DNA of 64,000 nt, from the NCBI GenBank assembly GCA_020796225.1, contig CM036753.1:4090001-4154000 (forward strand). The letters are read 5' to 3'. Shown here in pieces: positions 32,139 through 42,439 of this stretch. This DNA is from Arion vulgaris. Its lineage: Eukaryota; Mollusca; Gastropoda; Stylommatophora; Arionidae. The translations under genes were made by a program, and so were the position numbers. Under the pieces are notes generated by a model. It worked only from the letters and a program-made list of their open reading frames with translations. It had not been told where the DNA came from and searched no databases. How positions within the stretch are numbered: the stretch's first letter is position 1; the number at the start of each line of letters is the position of its first letter.

Positions 32139-32469
32139 CTACCAGAAATAATTCCCATATCCCATGTCTGAAAAGGAAAGACAGTGTATTATGTGAAAGA
32201 CTGTGCCATTTGACTGAATAGGAGTGTCTGTTTCACAAGAATAGATGCCGGAAGCATATTCAGTTTGTGTGAACCTTAGTGACATTTACCACACGTATTG
32301 TCTTGCAGACAGAATATTTATTCTGCTTATAATTCTTTGTCCAAACCCTATTGTTTTTATGTATCTTGTCTCGTATTATGCTCAGTCGATAATACTTTCA
32401 ATATCTTTAGAATATCGATATTATTGTTGTGATATCATCGCTTTAAACATTCATCAACTGGTGTCTGCG
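32139..32469. other. Probable 3' UTR or flank of the GPCR gene
   Basis: AT-rich, without an array or mobile element. I see no canonical AATAAA near the stop codon. Confidence 0.35.
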
Positions 32470-32815
32470 CAGAATAGAGGGAATAAGATGGTATGATAGG
32501 GTCACAAATGAGGAACTTATGGAGAGAACAAGACAGATTCAGTGAACGAACAGGTTAAAAAAAGACACTGGCGCTGGATAGGACACACTTTGCGAAAACC
32601 GGAGGGAATATAACAAGAAGGGTCCTTGCCTGGAACCCGCAGGGATAGCGAAAGAAGGAGGCCGAGAAATACATGGAGACGAGATTTGGAGGCGGAGATC
32701 AACAATATAAAGAAGAGCTGGAGGGAGCTGCAGGAGATAGCTAGAGATAGGAAGACTTGGCATGAGTTGGTTGAGGGCCTATGCCCCAACCCGGGGTAAA
32801 AAGAGAGAGAGAGAG
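32470..32815 (+). mobile_element. LINE C-terminal fragment with GA microsatellite tail
   Basis: Reads RHWRWIGHTLRKPEG, then RRPRNTWRRDLEAEI and ELQEIARDRKTWHELVEGLC, ending CPNPG and a stop, followed by a GA run at 32800-32818. The IGHTLRK and RRPRNTWRRDLEAE blocks are typical of one widespread LINE type. It has frameshifts and stops. The minus-strand relative is at 23271. Confidence 0.87.
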
Positions 32816-32929
32816 AGATCATCGCTTTCCTACGCTTTTTTACCATTATCTGATTATTGGTAATTACTATTAAAAATTAAAATCAAGTGTTTAAAGAGTC
32901 TGCGTTTTCACTTGACACAATATAGTTTA

Positions 32930-35900
32930 GACATGGAACATTGACACAATATGTTGATTGACTGGAACATTGATACAAATAGTTGTTAGACATGGAAGCA
33001 TTGCACAATATAGTTATTAGACATGGAACATTGACACAATAACGTGTTTCAACATGGAACATTGACTTTTGAATATATTAATGTAGACATGGAAAAATTG
33101 ACATACATGCTGAGAAAGACATTACTATGGAACATTGACAATTGCGAGAAGATTTTCATTACAGGAACGATGCCGAACATATTCAGTTTTAGACTAGTAA
33201 ACATTGACACAATATTGCTTAGACAGAAATTATTCTTATATAATTCTTGCAAACATGAGACATTTCGTATAAATGCTGCGATAATCTTAATATCTTTGAA
33301 TATCGATTTTATTGTTGTAACATGCTGAACATTGACCATATCGAAGAATTTCATTAAAATTGAAAATATAGTTTTAACATGGTAACTTGACAACGTTGTG
33401 CAGAAGATCATTACATGGAATTGACAATGGCAGAACGGGATCATTACATGGAACATTGACAACGTGGCAGAGAAGATCATTACATGGAACATTGACACAA
33501 TATAGTTGTTAGACATGGAACATTGACACAATATAGTTGTTAGACATGGAACATTGACACAATATAGTTGTTAGACATGGAACATTGACAAAGTGGCAGA
33601 GAAGATCATTAATACCTCTTGACACAATATAGTTGTTAGACATGGAACATTGACAAAGTGGCAGAGAAGATTATTAATACCTCTTGACACAATATAGTTG
33701 TTAGACATGGAACATTGACAAAGTGGCAGAGAAGATTATTAATACCTCTTGACACAATATAGTTGTTAGACATGGAACATATATGGACAAACTGTGCAAG
33801 AGAAGATTATTAATACCTCTTGACACAATATAGTTGTTAGATATGGAACATTGACACAGTGACAGAGAAGATCATTAATACCTCTTGACACAATATAGTT
33901 GTTAGACATGGAACATTGACAAAGTGGCAGAGAAGATCATTAATACCTCTTGACACAATATAGTTGTTAGACATGGAACATTGACAACGTGGCAGAGAAG
34001 ATTATTAATACCTCTTGACACAATATAGTTGTTAGACATGGAACATTGACAAGTGGCAGAGAAGATCATTACATGGAACTTGACAAAGTGCAGAGTCTTA
34101 GACATGGAACATTGACAAAGTGGCAGAGAAGATTATTAATACCTCTTGACACAATATAGTTGTTAGACATGGAACATTGACAAAGTGGCAGAGAAGATTA
34201 TTAATACCTCTTGACACAATATAGTTGTTAGACATGGAACATTGACAAAGTGGCAGAAGATCATTACCTGAACATTGACAAAGCATGGCAGACAAATAGT
34301 TTTAAACATGGAACATTGACAAAGTGGCAGAGAAGATCATTAATACCTCTTGACACAATATAGTTGTTAGACATGGAACATTGACAAAGTGGCAGAGAAG
34401 ATTATTAATACCTCTTGACACAATATAGTTGTTAGACATGGAACATTGACAAAGTGGCAGAGAAGATCATTAATACTTTGACAACTATCAGAGATCTTTA
34501 AACATGAACATTGACAACGTGGCAGAAAGATCATTAATACTTGACACAATATAGTTGTTAGACATGGAACATTGCACAATGTTGTAGAAGATCATTGAAA
34601 CCTTGACACAATATAGTTGTTAGACATGGAACATTGACAAAGTGGCAGAGAAGATCATTAATACCTCTTGACACAATATGTTGTTAGACATGGAACATTG
34701 ACAAAGTGGCAGAAGAGATATTAATACCTCTTGACACAATATAGTTGTTAGACATGGAACATTGACAACGTGGCAGAGAAGATTATTAATACCTCTTGAC
34801 ACAATATAGTTGTTAGACATGGAACATTGACAAAGTGGCAGAGAAGATTATTAATACCTCTTGACACAATATAGTTGTTAGACATGGAACATTGACAACG
34901 TGGCAGAGAAGATCATTAATACCTCTTGACACAATATGGTTGTTAGACATGGAACATTGACAAAGTGGCAGAGAAGATCATTAATACCTCTTGACACAAT
35001 ATAGTTGTTAGACATGGAACATTGACAAAGTGGCAGAGAAGATCATTAATACCTCTTGACACAATATAGTTGTTAGACATGGAACATTGACAAAGTGGCA
35101 GAGAAGATCATTAATACCTCTTGACACAATATAGTTGTTAGACATGGAACATTGACAACGTGGCAGAAAGATCATTAATACCTCTTGACACAATATAGTT
35201 GTTAGACATGGAACATTGACAACGTGGCAGAGAAGATCATTAATACCTCTTGACACAATATAGTTGTTAGACATGGAACATTGACACATAGTTTTGACAT
35301 GGAACAGAAAGAGTCATTAATACCTCTTGACACAATATGGTTGTTAGACATGGAACATTGACAAAGTGGCAGAAAAGATCATTAATACCTCTTGACACAA
35401 TATAGTTGTTAGACATGGAACATTGACACGTGGCAGAAGATCATTAATACCTCTTGACACAATATAGTTGTTAGACATGGAACATTGACAAAGTAGCAGA
35501 GAGATCATTACATGAACTTGACACAAGTATAGGATCTTTTAGACATGGAACATTGACAAAGTAGCAGAGAAGATCATTAATACCTCTTGACACAATATGG
35601 TTGTTAGACATGGAACATTGACAAAGTGGCAGAAAAGATCATTAATACCTCTTGACACAATATAGTTGTTAGACATGGAACATTGACAAAGTGGCAGAGA
35701 AGATCATTAATACATTGACACAATATAAGTATTGACATGGAACATTGACAAAGTGGCAGAAAAGATCATTAATACCTCTTGACACAATATAGTTGTTAGA
35801 CATGGACCATTGACAAGTGCAGAAAGATTATTAATACCTCTTGACACAATATAGTTGTTAGACATGGAACATTGACAAAGTGCAGAGAAGAAATCATTAC

Positions 35901-36217
35901 AATAGGAACATTGACAAAGTGGCAGAGAAGATCATTATCATGTTGTTAGACATGACAAAAGTGGCAGAGAAGATCATTAATACCTCTTGACACAATATAG
36001 TTGTTAGACATGGAACATTGACAACGTGGCAGAGAAGATCATTAATACCTCTTGACACAATATAGTTGTTAGACATGGAACATTGACACGTGGCAGAAGA
36101 TCATTAATACCTCTTGACACAATATGGTTGTTAGACATGGAACATTGACAACGTGGCAGAGAAGATCATTAATACCTCTTGACACAATATAGTTGTTAGA
36201 CATGGAACATTGACAAC
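32930..36217. repeat. 65-bp minisatellite derived from LINE coding sequence
   Basis: About 45 copies of a 65-bp unit with GACATGGAACATTGACAAAG, GCAGAGAAGATCATTAATAC and CTCTTGACACAATATAGTTG. The left 600 bp also has a 31-bp sub-unit and degenerate spacers. The last unit runs without a break into LINE coding sequence at 36218, and in that frame the unit reads TWNIDKVAEKIINT. An independent LINE copy at 60098-60508 (-) has the same segment, CETWVIDKAKIINAFECKC, in single copy. The array therefore comes from a LINE. Confidence 0.93.
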
Positions 36218-36970
36218 GTGGCAGAGAAGATCATTAATACCTTTGAATGCAAATGCTACAGAAGAATACTTAGAACATCATGGACAGAGAAAAGAACAAA
36301 TGTTTTTGTTCTGCAACAGCTTGATATTAAAGAGAGCTGCCTATTAAGGAGCATAAAATTAAGGAAAATTACAAGTTTCATACACATCAAACGACATGAA
36401 TGCCTAGAGAAGATCATTTTGGAGGGAATAGTGCCTGGAAGAAAAATGAGAGGAAGACCTAAAAGACGATGGGTGTAAGATGTCATTGACGATCGATCTC
36501 TCTCTATCTCTATCACCGCCCAGACCGATGTACCAGACCTCCCCATAAATTCTATTCATATGGAAATCTGATTCATGTAGCCTTAGCATTGGTGTGTTTT
36601 ACGTCACATCTTCTGCACCATTTGAAGTTCTGGTGCTTATCCTTCGACGATGTGTCCGTTTTCAGGCAGCGTTTACTCGGTTCGCTCTCCGTTCTGTAGC
36701 CATCTAGTGTTTTTACAGTGTGGGGTAGCGAGCCCCACGCACAACCTCATGAGGCGCCTCTTACGACATGCGTGGCAGGTAACAGTGGTTCTATTCTCTA
36801 TTTTTACACCCCAATTTGGGCCCCGGTAACCACTCGGGCGAGACGATCTGAGAATTGCTGCTGCTGACGCCAGTCAACTTGCACATACCAGAACGTTTTT
36901 CAGGGCTGCTGTCATGGGAGCCAAGTTCCGGAAGAGACAAGCTACCTGATGATGATGATAAATATCAACT
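36218..36970 (+). mobile_element. LINE C-terminal end (family G), split by a nested insertion
   Basis: 36218-36494 encodes AEKIINTFECKCYRRILRTS, IKRHECLEKIILEGIVPG and MRGRPKRRWV, then DVIDD. The frame is interrupted by a 347-bp insertion at 36495-36841 and resumes at 36842 with LRIAAADASQLAHTRTFF and AVMGAKFRKRQAT. It ends in a TGATGATGATGATAA tail near 36952. The minus-strand homologue at 60098-60508 has no insertion. The 5' side merges with the 65-bp array. Confidence 0.9.
36495..36841 (+). mobile_element. 347-bp retroposon inside LINE family G
   Basis: Flanked by GACGATC at 36488-36494 and again at 36842-36848, a 7-bp target site duplication. Near its 3' side it carries CGCCTCTTACGACATGCGTG and GGTTCTATTCT, related to the tail of family D, then GGGCCCCGGTAACCACTCGG. 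There is no tRNA-like head and no long open frame. Confidence 0.85.
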
Positions 36971-37064
36971 GAAACTGTGACTATTGTTGTTTAAATTCTC
37001 TTAATATTCATACATGATCTTAGTATTTTAATTTTTGTTTTACTTAAACAACTAAAAACAATAT

Positions 37065-37512
37065 GGAATGGAATTGATAAGAAAACAAAGATCAGAAAAC
37101 CAAGAGCATGCGCATTCCCAGTGGCACCGTTGGTGTGAAGCACGGACATTTAACAAGGCAGTGGAAAAATATATATGCGTTTTTTATATAAGTGTTGCAG
37201 AAGAGTTCTGCGTGTATCATGGACAGAGCAGAGAACAAATAAAACTATCCAGAAAGAACTCGAAACCAAAGAAAACTGACTAATACTACAAATAAGAATT
37301 CGGAAATTGAAGTTATTTAAGCCATAAAAAGACATGAAGGGTTGGAGAAGACCAATTTGGAAAGAAACATCACAACAAAGAGGAGAATAGGAGGTCCAAG
37401 AAGACGATAGATTCAGAATGTAACTAATGATTTGAGCAGGACTTCTGCAGAGGTAGGACATCTGGCCTATAAGAGAGAAACATTTCGAAGGATAAGCTAT
37501 TTGATGAATTAA
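37065..37512 (+). mobile_element. LINE fragment, decayed relative of 49604-50285
   Basis: Corresponds block by block to the copy at 49820: a start like MELIRKQRSENQEHAHSQ against MKTKIRILRACIFPVATYG, then RTFNKAVEKYICVF, and later a HKKT-RVGEDQFGKKHH block with stops. The 3' part reads DELINIL-like sequence. It is heavily decayed. Confidence 0.65.
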
Positions 37513-37559
37513 CATTCTCCGTTTTGCTCTGTCTCCTTCCCATAATGATTATATATTAA

Positions 37560-38480
37560 AGTTAATGCTATCTATGCATCTTCTTGGAGGCAGTCTGCCG
37601 TTGGTTTCCTTCATCGCAGTGTCCATACTGATCCATGACTGTAGCCACTATCTCTACTAATAAATCCTATGCTACAGTCGTGTTTTGAGACAATAACCAT
37701 CATCCTTCTATCTGATGTCCTTGCACAATCTCTTACTACCTTAGTATGAGAATACGCCGAAGACATTTGTGGATACAAGTCTGAATTGTATTTTTATTAA
37801 ACTTGCTGACTCGCCACGTTTCGGATCCATATAGCAACACAGATTTCACATTTCCGTTGAATGTTGAACTTTATTTTAGTGGAGATACCAGTAGATTTTT
37901 ACTAGTAGAGATACCAGTAGATTTTTACTAGTAGAGATACCAGTAGATTTTTACTAGTAGAGATACCAGTAGATTTTTACTAGTAGAGATACCAGTAGAT
38001 TTTTACACTGTGTGAACGAAAGCAAATATTTGTTGGACTGATTTCCTCAATCTGACATTAATGTCTTCTTCTGTATCTTCTAGTTGGCGAAACACTAGTT
38101 TCTAAATTCAAGTTGGATGATCTTACTTCCTAGGTAGACGAATTCATCAACATGTTCTATAGTCCTTCCCTCAATCAATGTCAAGTCTTCCTGTATGTTG
38201 TTGCTTCGCAGCACTTTTGTTTTCTCTTGACTGGATTTAATACTGACCCAATGCGCTGTGTCTCAGGTATCAGCTTATTCCAGAATCTTGAAGTATGTGT
38301 GAGATCAATGCGCTGTGTCTCAGGTATCAGCTTATTCCAGAATCTTGAAGTATGTGTGAGATCAATGCGCTGTGTCTCAGGTATCAGCTTATTCCAGAAT
38401 CTTGAAGTATGTGTGAGATCAATGCAAGATCATCCATGAAGCCCATATACTCTAATTTTGACACAAGTGTCCACTGAATG
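37560..38480 (-). mobile_element. Reverse transcriptase fragment (minus) with 57-bp tandem repeats
   Basis: The minus strand holds DLTLIEGRTIEHVDEFVYLG, a thumb-region block common in LINE reverse transcriptases, near 38130-38190. Decayed downstream blocks continue to about 37560. Within it, 57 bp starting ATGCGCTGTGTCTCAGGTAT (plus-strand view) is repeated three times at 38251-38421. A separate five-copy repeat of about 29 bp with AGATACCAGTAGATTTTTAC lies at 37875-38005. Confidence 0.75.
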
Positions 38481-38504
38481 TCTTTTCTGGACAGAGCATA
38501 AGCT

Positions 38505-38945
38505 TTTTTAAGTACAACTATCATAATTAAATGTTAGTTTTGTATTTAAGTGCAACTATCATAATTAAATGTTAGTTTTGTATTTTAGGCGTTGCTGTTG
38601 AGATCGTATAGATTAAGAAAGCGTTGACGTCAGTCTTCAGGCATTTTGTGTCCGGCGTTAATTTGTGCGGGGTCAATACGGAACTAAACAATTTTGTCAG
38701 CATTTACAAAAATTTAATTAAGTTGAAATTGGCCTTAAACCCCTAGATTTTCAGGGCCCGTTGCTACTACCTCGCTATCTATGATCTAGATTCCTATTTA
38801 CTGATTAGAAGAAGACCAGGTGAAGCGAGATAACCGAACAAATAACAATTGTTTAAAAAAAAGGTATCACTATTTACACGTTTTTGCAGCAAATATGTTA
38901 AACTCCAGAGACAAACGCCTTTATAGTTGTTTTTTTTTGTGTGTC
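38505..38945. other. Sequence with one short duplication
   Basis: A tandem pair of about 38 bp with ACTATCATAATTAAATGTTA lies at 38511-38587. The rest has no recognised feature. Confidence 0.5.
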
Positions 38946-39215
38946 TAGCATCTGTTGTATCTGTGTGCCGCACATTATCCATATTAAGTTTGTGAGCACA
39001 TCTGTTGTATCATCTGTGTGCCGCACATTGTTCATATTAAGTTTGTGAGCACATCTGTTGTATCATCTGTGTGCCGCACGTTGTCCATATTAAGTTTGTG
39101 AGCACATCTGTTGTATCTGTGTGCAGCACGTTGTCCATATTAAGTTTGTGTGTAGCATCTGTTGTATCTGTGTGCATCACTTTGTCCATATTAAGTTTGT
39201 GAGCACATCTGTAAG
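38946..39215. repeat. About 53-bp minisatellite, 5 copies
   Basis: The unit contains GTCCATATTAAGTTTGTGAG. Copies differ by loss or gain of ATC and by a few substitutions. Confidence 0.94.
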
Positions 39216-39504
39216 ATGACAGAGCATAAACTTGAAGCGAGTGAGCACAGAGTGTCAACATCCTGTACATCATCAAATCGTAGTGATATTAACTGTATAA
39301 TGTAGATATATTCATCAACGACTGAAGTACATAGATTCATACAAACTGCAATTTCTCATACAAAAATAAAACTTGTTCGTTAGAAAATATAATTTGTAGA
39401 TCGATGTGTTGACTTTAACTAGTGTTACTCTTACTCATGCATATACGCACGCACGCACGTACATACACACCCATCTACATTCGTATATGAGAGACTCAGT
39501 GACA
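39216..39504. other. AT-rich sequence, nothing recognised
   Basis: Contains a short ACGC/ACAC-rich run near 39445. No other signal. Confidence 0.4.
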
Positions 39505-39890
39505 CAGTTGCTTGTCAACACATAGTTATTGGGTGCGTGGTCTGGGTTCAACTCCACTACAGACCGGGATTATTCTTCCGACAGTAACGGCTCTCAGATC
39601 TACCCAACATTAATTGGGTGCCAGGAAAAAGCAAAGTTAAATAAATGCGTCTGATGTGATGCTGGCCCTATTACCTTTCGTGTACTGACTGTCAATGAAA
39701 AATACGGGTCTAACACCATATTGTGACGACATGAGAACAGTTACGGTTAGAAAAATACGGGTCTAACACCATATTGTGACGACATGAGAACAGTTACGGT
39801 TAGAAAAATACTACACGGCCATTATAGAATTGAACCCTGATCCCTAGCCTAAGAGGCGAGTTCACTAACAACTGCGCTACTGCGGCTATC
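39505..39890. mobile_element. Two SINE heads facing each other around a 53-bp duplication
   Basis: On the plus strand at about 39490-39600, a CTCAGTGACACAGTTG A-box-like stretch and GGTTCAACTCC B box are followed by a body. On the minus strand at 39812-39890, GCCGCAGTAGCGCAGTTG and AGGGTTCAATTC form another tRNA-like head. Between them 53 bp with CGGGTCTAACACCATATTGT is duplicated in tandem (39698-39808). Confidence 0.65.
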
Positions 39891-40340
39891 AACTGATTTT
39901 CTATTTAAAGCTAAATAATTAGCTAGATCTGTACTTTCTTGTTTTTGGTAACTTGAAAATGTGTGGCTTAAAAACAAAAGTCAATTGTTTGTTTTGTTCC
40001 CAGAAATGGTTTTGTAAATAAATAGATGAACATTAATACAACATAGTTCCAGACATTGTGGTGTGGTTTGGTTTTTTTTCTTATTGTTAACGTGATCTAG
40101 GATAACGTTGGAAGAATTGCAAAACCCCATATCAAATCATATCACAAATTGCCTTTTGTTACCATCCGAAGCATTAACTGAGAGTCAGAGACAACAACGA
40201 TCCCAGTAAACCATACCATTAAATCCATGAGACAAACTGGACTACAGCAGTAAATTGATTGATTTGTTATAACCATCATCGTCACACTTCAGTGAGTAAC
40301 CATGTGTACCCCGATCTCTTCCTTACACAGGAAGATCTCC
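39891..40340. other. Unique sequence, nothing recognised
   Basis: No array, exon or mobile element seen. Confidence 0.4.
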
Positions 40341-40440
40341 GCTTTTTCATCTTCACCTTTCAACTCCCAACGAAGTCCAGGTCTTCAACAAACTTCTTCC
40401 AGCGCTTCCTCTCTCCTGCCATCCTCGAACCACCTAATTT
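40341..40440 (-). mobile_element. LINE 3'-end fragment (minus strand)
   Basis: The plus-strand sequence CTTCACCTTTCAACTCCCAA and CAACAAACTTCTTCCAGCGC is the complement of the 3' coding end seen at 8003 and 49150. Short overlapping open frames here are by-products. Confidence 0.7.
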
Positions 40441-40667
40441 GTTATTTCTTGATGAAGTTTAGTACTAATGTTGTACTCACATATGTCCCTGATACTTTCA
40501 TTTTTAAACCGGTTTCTTCGTGATAATCCTAGCATTCTGCATAGACACTACATCTCTGTGAGCTGAGGATGGATTTGGCGGTTATTCTTGCGGGCTCTTC
40601 TCGATCACTTGTTGTCGACACTACTCTTGAAATTCAATCTATCCAACGAATTTTCGAGTTTGGAATT

Positions 40668-40910
40668 ACACGTTGTACAAGTACAACTGGATGCTTGAGG
40701 GACAGAGTCACGTTGTACAAGTAGAACTGGATGCTTGAGGGACAGAGTCACGTTGTACAAGTACAACTGGATGCTTGAGGGGCAGAGTCACGTTGTACAA
40801 GTAGAACTGGATGCTTGAGGGACAGAGTCACGTTGTACAAGTAGAACTGGATGCTTGAGGGACAGAGTCACGTTGTACAAGTAGAATTGGATGCTTGAGG
40901 GGCAGAGTGA
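40668..40910. repeat. 40-bp minisatellite, 6 copies
   Basis: The unit contains GTCACGTTGTACAAGTAGAA and TGGATGCTTGAGGGACAGA. Its second half and the following sequence (AACCATCAGTATACATAG) match a single-copy dispersed repeat at 17070-17160. Confidence 0.95.
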
Positions 40911-41016
40911 AGAATTTGTTTAACCAAAGAGTCACGGAAACCATCAGTATACATAGCTTTTGGTAGCTATTGTGGGAGATTGAATGATCATCTACGTTTC
41001 CAGAGTGCCATAAGTT

Positions 41017-41332
41017 CTATAAACCAATAACTACCATCACATAGCCTGATGTGTTTTCTCCCTTACTGTTGTCTTCTTTGAAGTTAGTACTACAAAATAT
41101 ATGATAACTAGCAGGCGTACCAGTTCTTCGCACGAGAGTTAAGATCAACACTTTTAAAGTTACATTTATTATCCTTTTCCGCTGAGCTTCCAAGTCGTTC
41201 CTCTTTAGTTTCATCATCAGTGGACGTTACATTCCTCCGACGCTTGTAGTCAAGCCTAATAACTAATCTTTCCTCCTCCGTCTCCATCTTTCTAGCCTTC
41301 ATTTTTCTTTTCTTATCATTCTCCAACCACAT
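41017..41332 (-). other. Overlapping charged open frames of unknown nature
   Basis: Two minus-strand frames (66 and 74 codons) are rich in Lys, Arg and Glu. The second includes MKARKMETEEERLVIRLDYK and has no internal repeat. The composition looks coding-like, but there is no recognisable domain, no convincing splice pair and no homologue known to me. It may be a decayed transposon. Confidence 0.2.
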
Positions 41333-41640
41333 ATCTATAACTTCATTAGTTTAGATAGATCTACAAAATTGTAACATTTCCGAAACTTTTAAGTCCCACA
41401 CAGTGCGAGACTGAACATATTAAAGAAACATGCCCCGTCACTTCAAAATTGGTTGCTTTCCATTAATACGTTTTCTCTCCATGCTTGGTGGGAAAACTTT
41501 GTCGGTTGATCACATACGATTAAAATATCCCTCATTTCGATTGTCAGAGAAAGCTGATGCGACAGAATTCCAGTGAAAGTTGACAAATTACAATTGACAA
41601 ATTGAATTTATTCAGATTAGAAACTTATCGAATAGTGACA
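41333..41640. other. AT-rich sequence, nothing recognised
   Basis: No signal. Confidence 0.4.
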
Positions 41641-41649
41641 AGATGTGTT

Positions 41650-41745
41650 TTTTTTTCAATTCTTGACGTTACTGTGAATTGAATACATGTCTCCCGCATG
41701 TGAGCAGCGCTTTAATTAATTACGTCAAACTCTCCTCTATAATTC
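41650..41745 (-). mobile_element. SINE family A, copy 2 (minus strand, partial)
   Basis: The minus strand reads AGCGCTGCTCACATGCGGGA and ATTCAATTCACAGTAACGTC, matching the head of the copies at 20285 and 62450. The A-box part is eroded. Confidence 0.6.
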
Positions 41746-41914
41746 AAAGAATTCATAAGTTGTTTTTTTCTTATTTACCTATGATGTGCCTGTTTGAAAC
41801 GTTGGTCAGTTTGTCCTGTATTCATAAGTAATTGTATTTATTCAATTCCTTTCTTCTGGGTATCTTTACGTTATTATCATTTTATAATAATTCATTATTG
41901 ATTTACTATACCCG

Positions 41915-42185
41915 ACTACTACCGATGCCCACAGGGGAAGCAAATAATAGTACCACTGCGACCTACATAGCATGTCGTAAGAGGCGACAGATATAGAACG
42001 TAGGAATCTACCCTAGTAAATAAAAAGCATTGCAGAAATCGGATGTGCTGGCCTACTTGTAGGCGCATAACTGGCACAACGTACAATCGCTCGTATGCTC
42101 AGATCACATGTAATCACACAGAGTGGTTAACAAGTGGTCGATAAAAAACGTTTGAAAAAGAAGAATAAAAAGAAGAAGAATTATT
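41915..42185 (-). mobile_element. Dispersed retroposon family D, copy 3 (minus strand)
   Basis: The reverse complement gives TTCTTCTTTTTCAAACG, CACTTGTTAACCACTCTGTG, AGGCCAGCACATCCGATTTC, ACTAGGGTAGATTCCTACG and CGCCTCTTACGACATG, in the same order as 28585-28910. Confidence 0.8.
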
Positions 42186-42439
42186 TTACTAGCAGTATCT
42201 CATATCAGGTCTTCAAACTGATAACTGCTTCTTTCTAGCATATCAACTTTACCACTGGGAATATGCACAGAAAATAGAAGAAGAAAATTATGTTATGTTA
42301 TGCGACTGATATAGCACATTGGGCCTTTCCATGTGTGCTCCGTCTTCTGCTGCAGCAGCCATCCCAAAGTCCACTTGCCCACTGTATCAATTTAGAAGTT
42401 GATTAGTATATCTTCTCTCTCTACCACAAAAATGACACT
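42186..42439. other. Sequence between family D and the LINE
   Basis: Probably LINE 3' sequence in part: the minus strand near 42410-42440 reads a decayed HARQCHF-like block. Not resolved. Confidence 0.35.
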
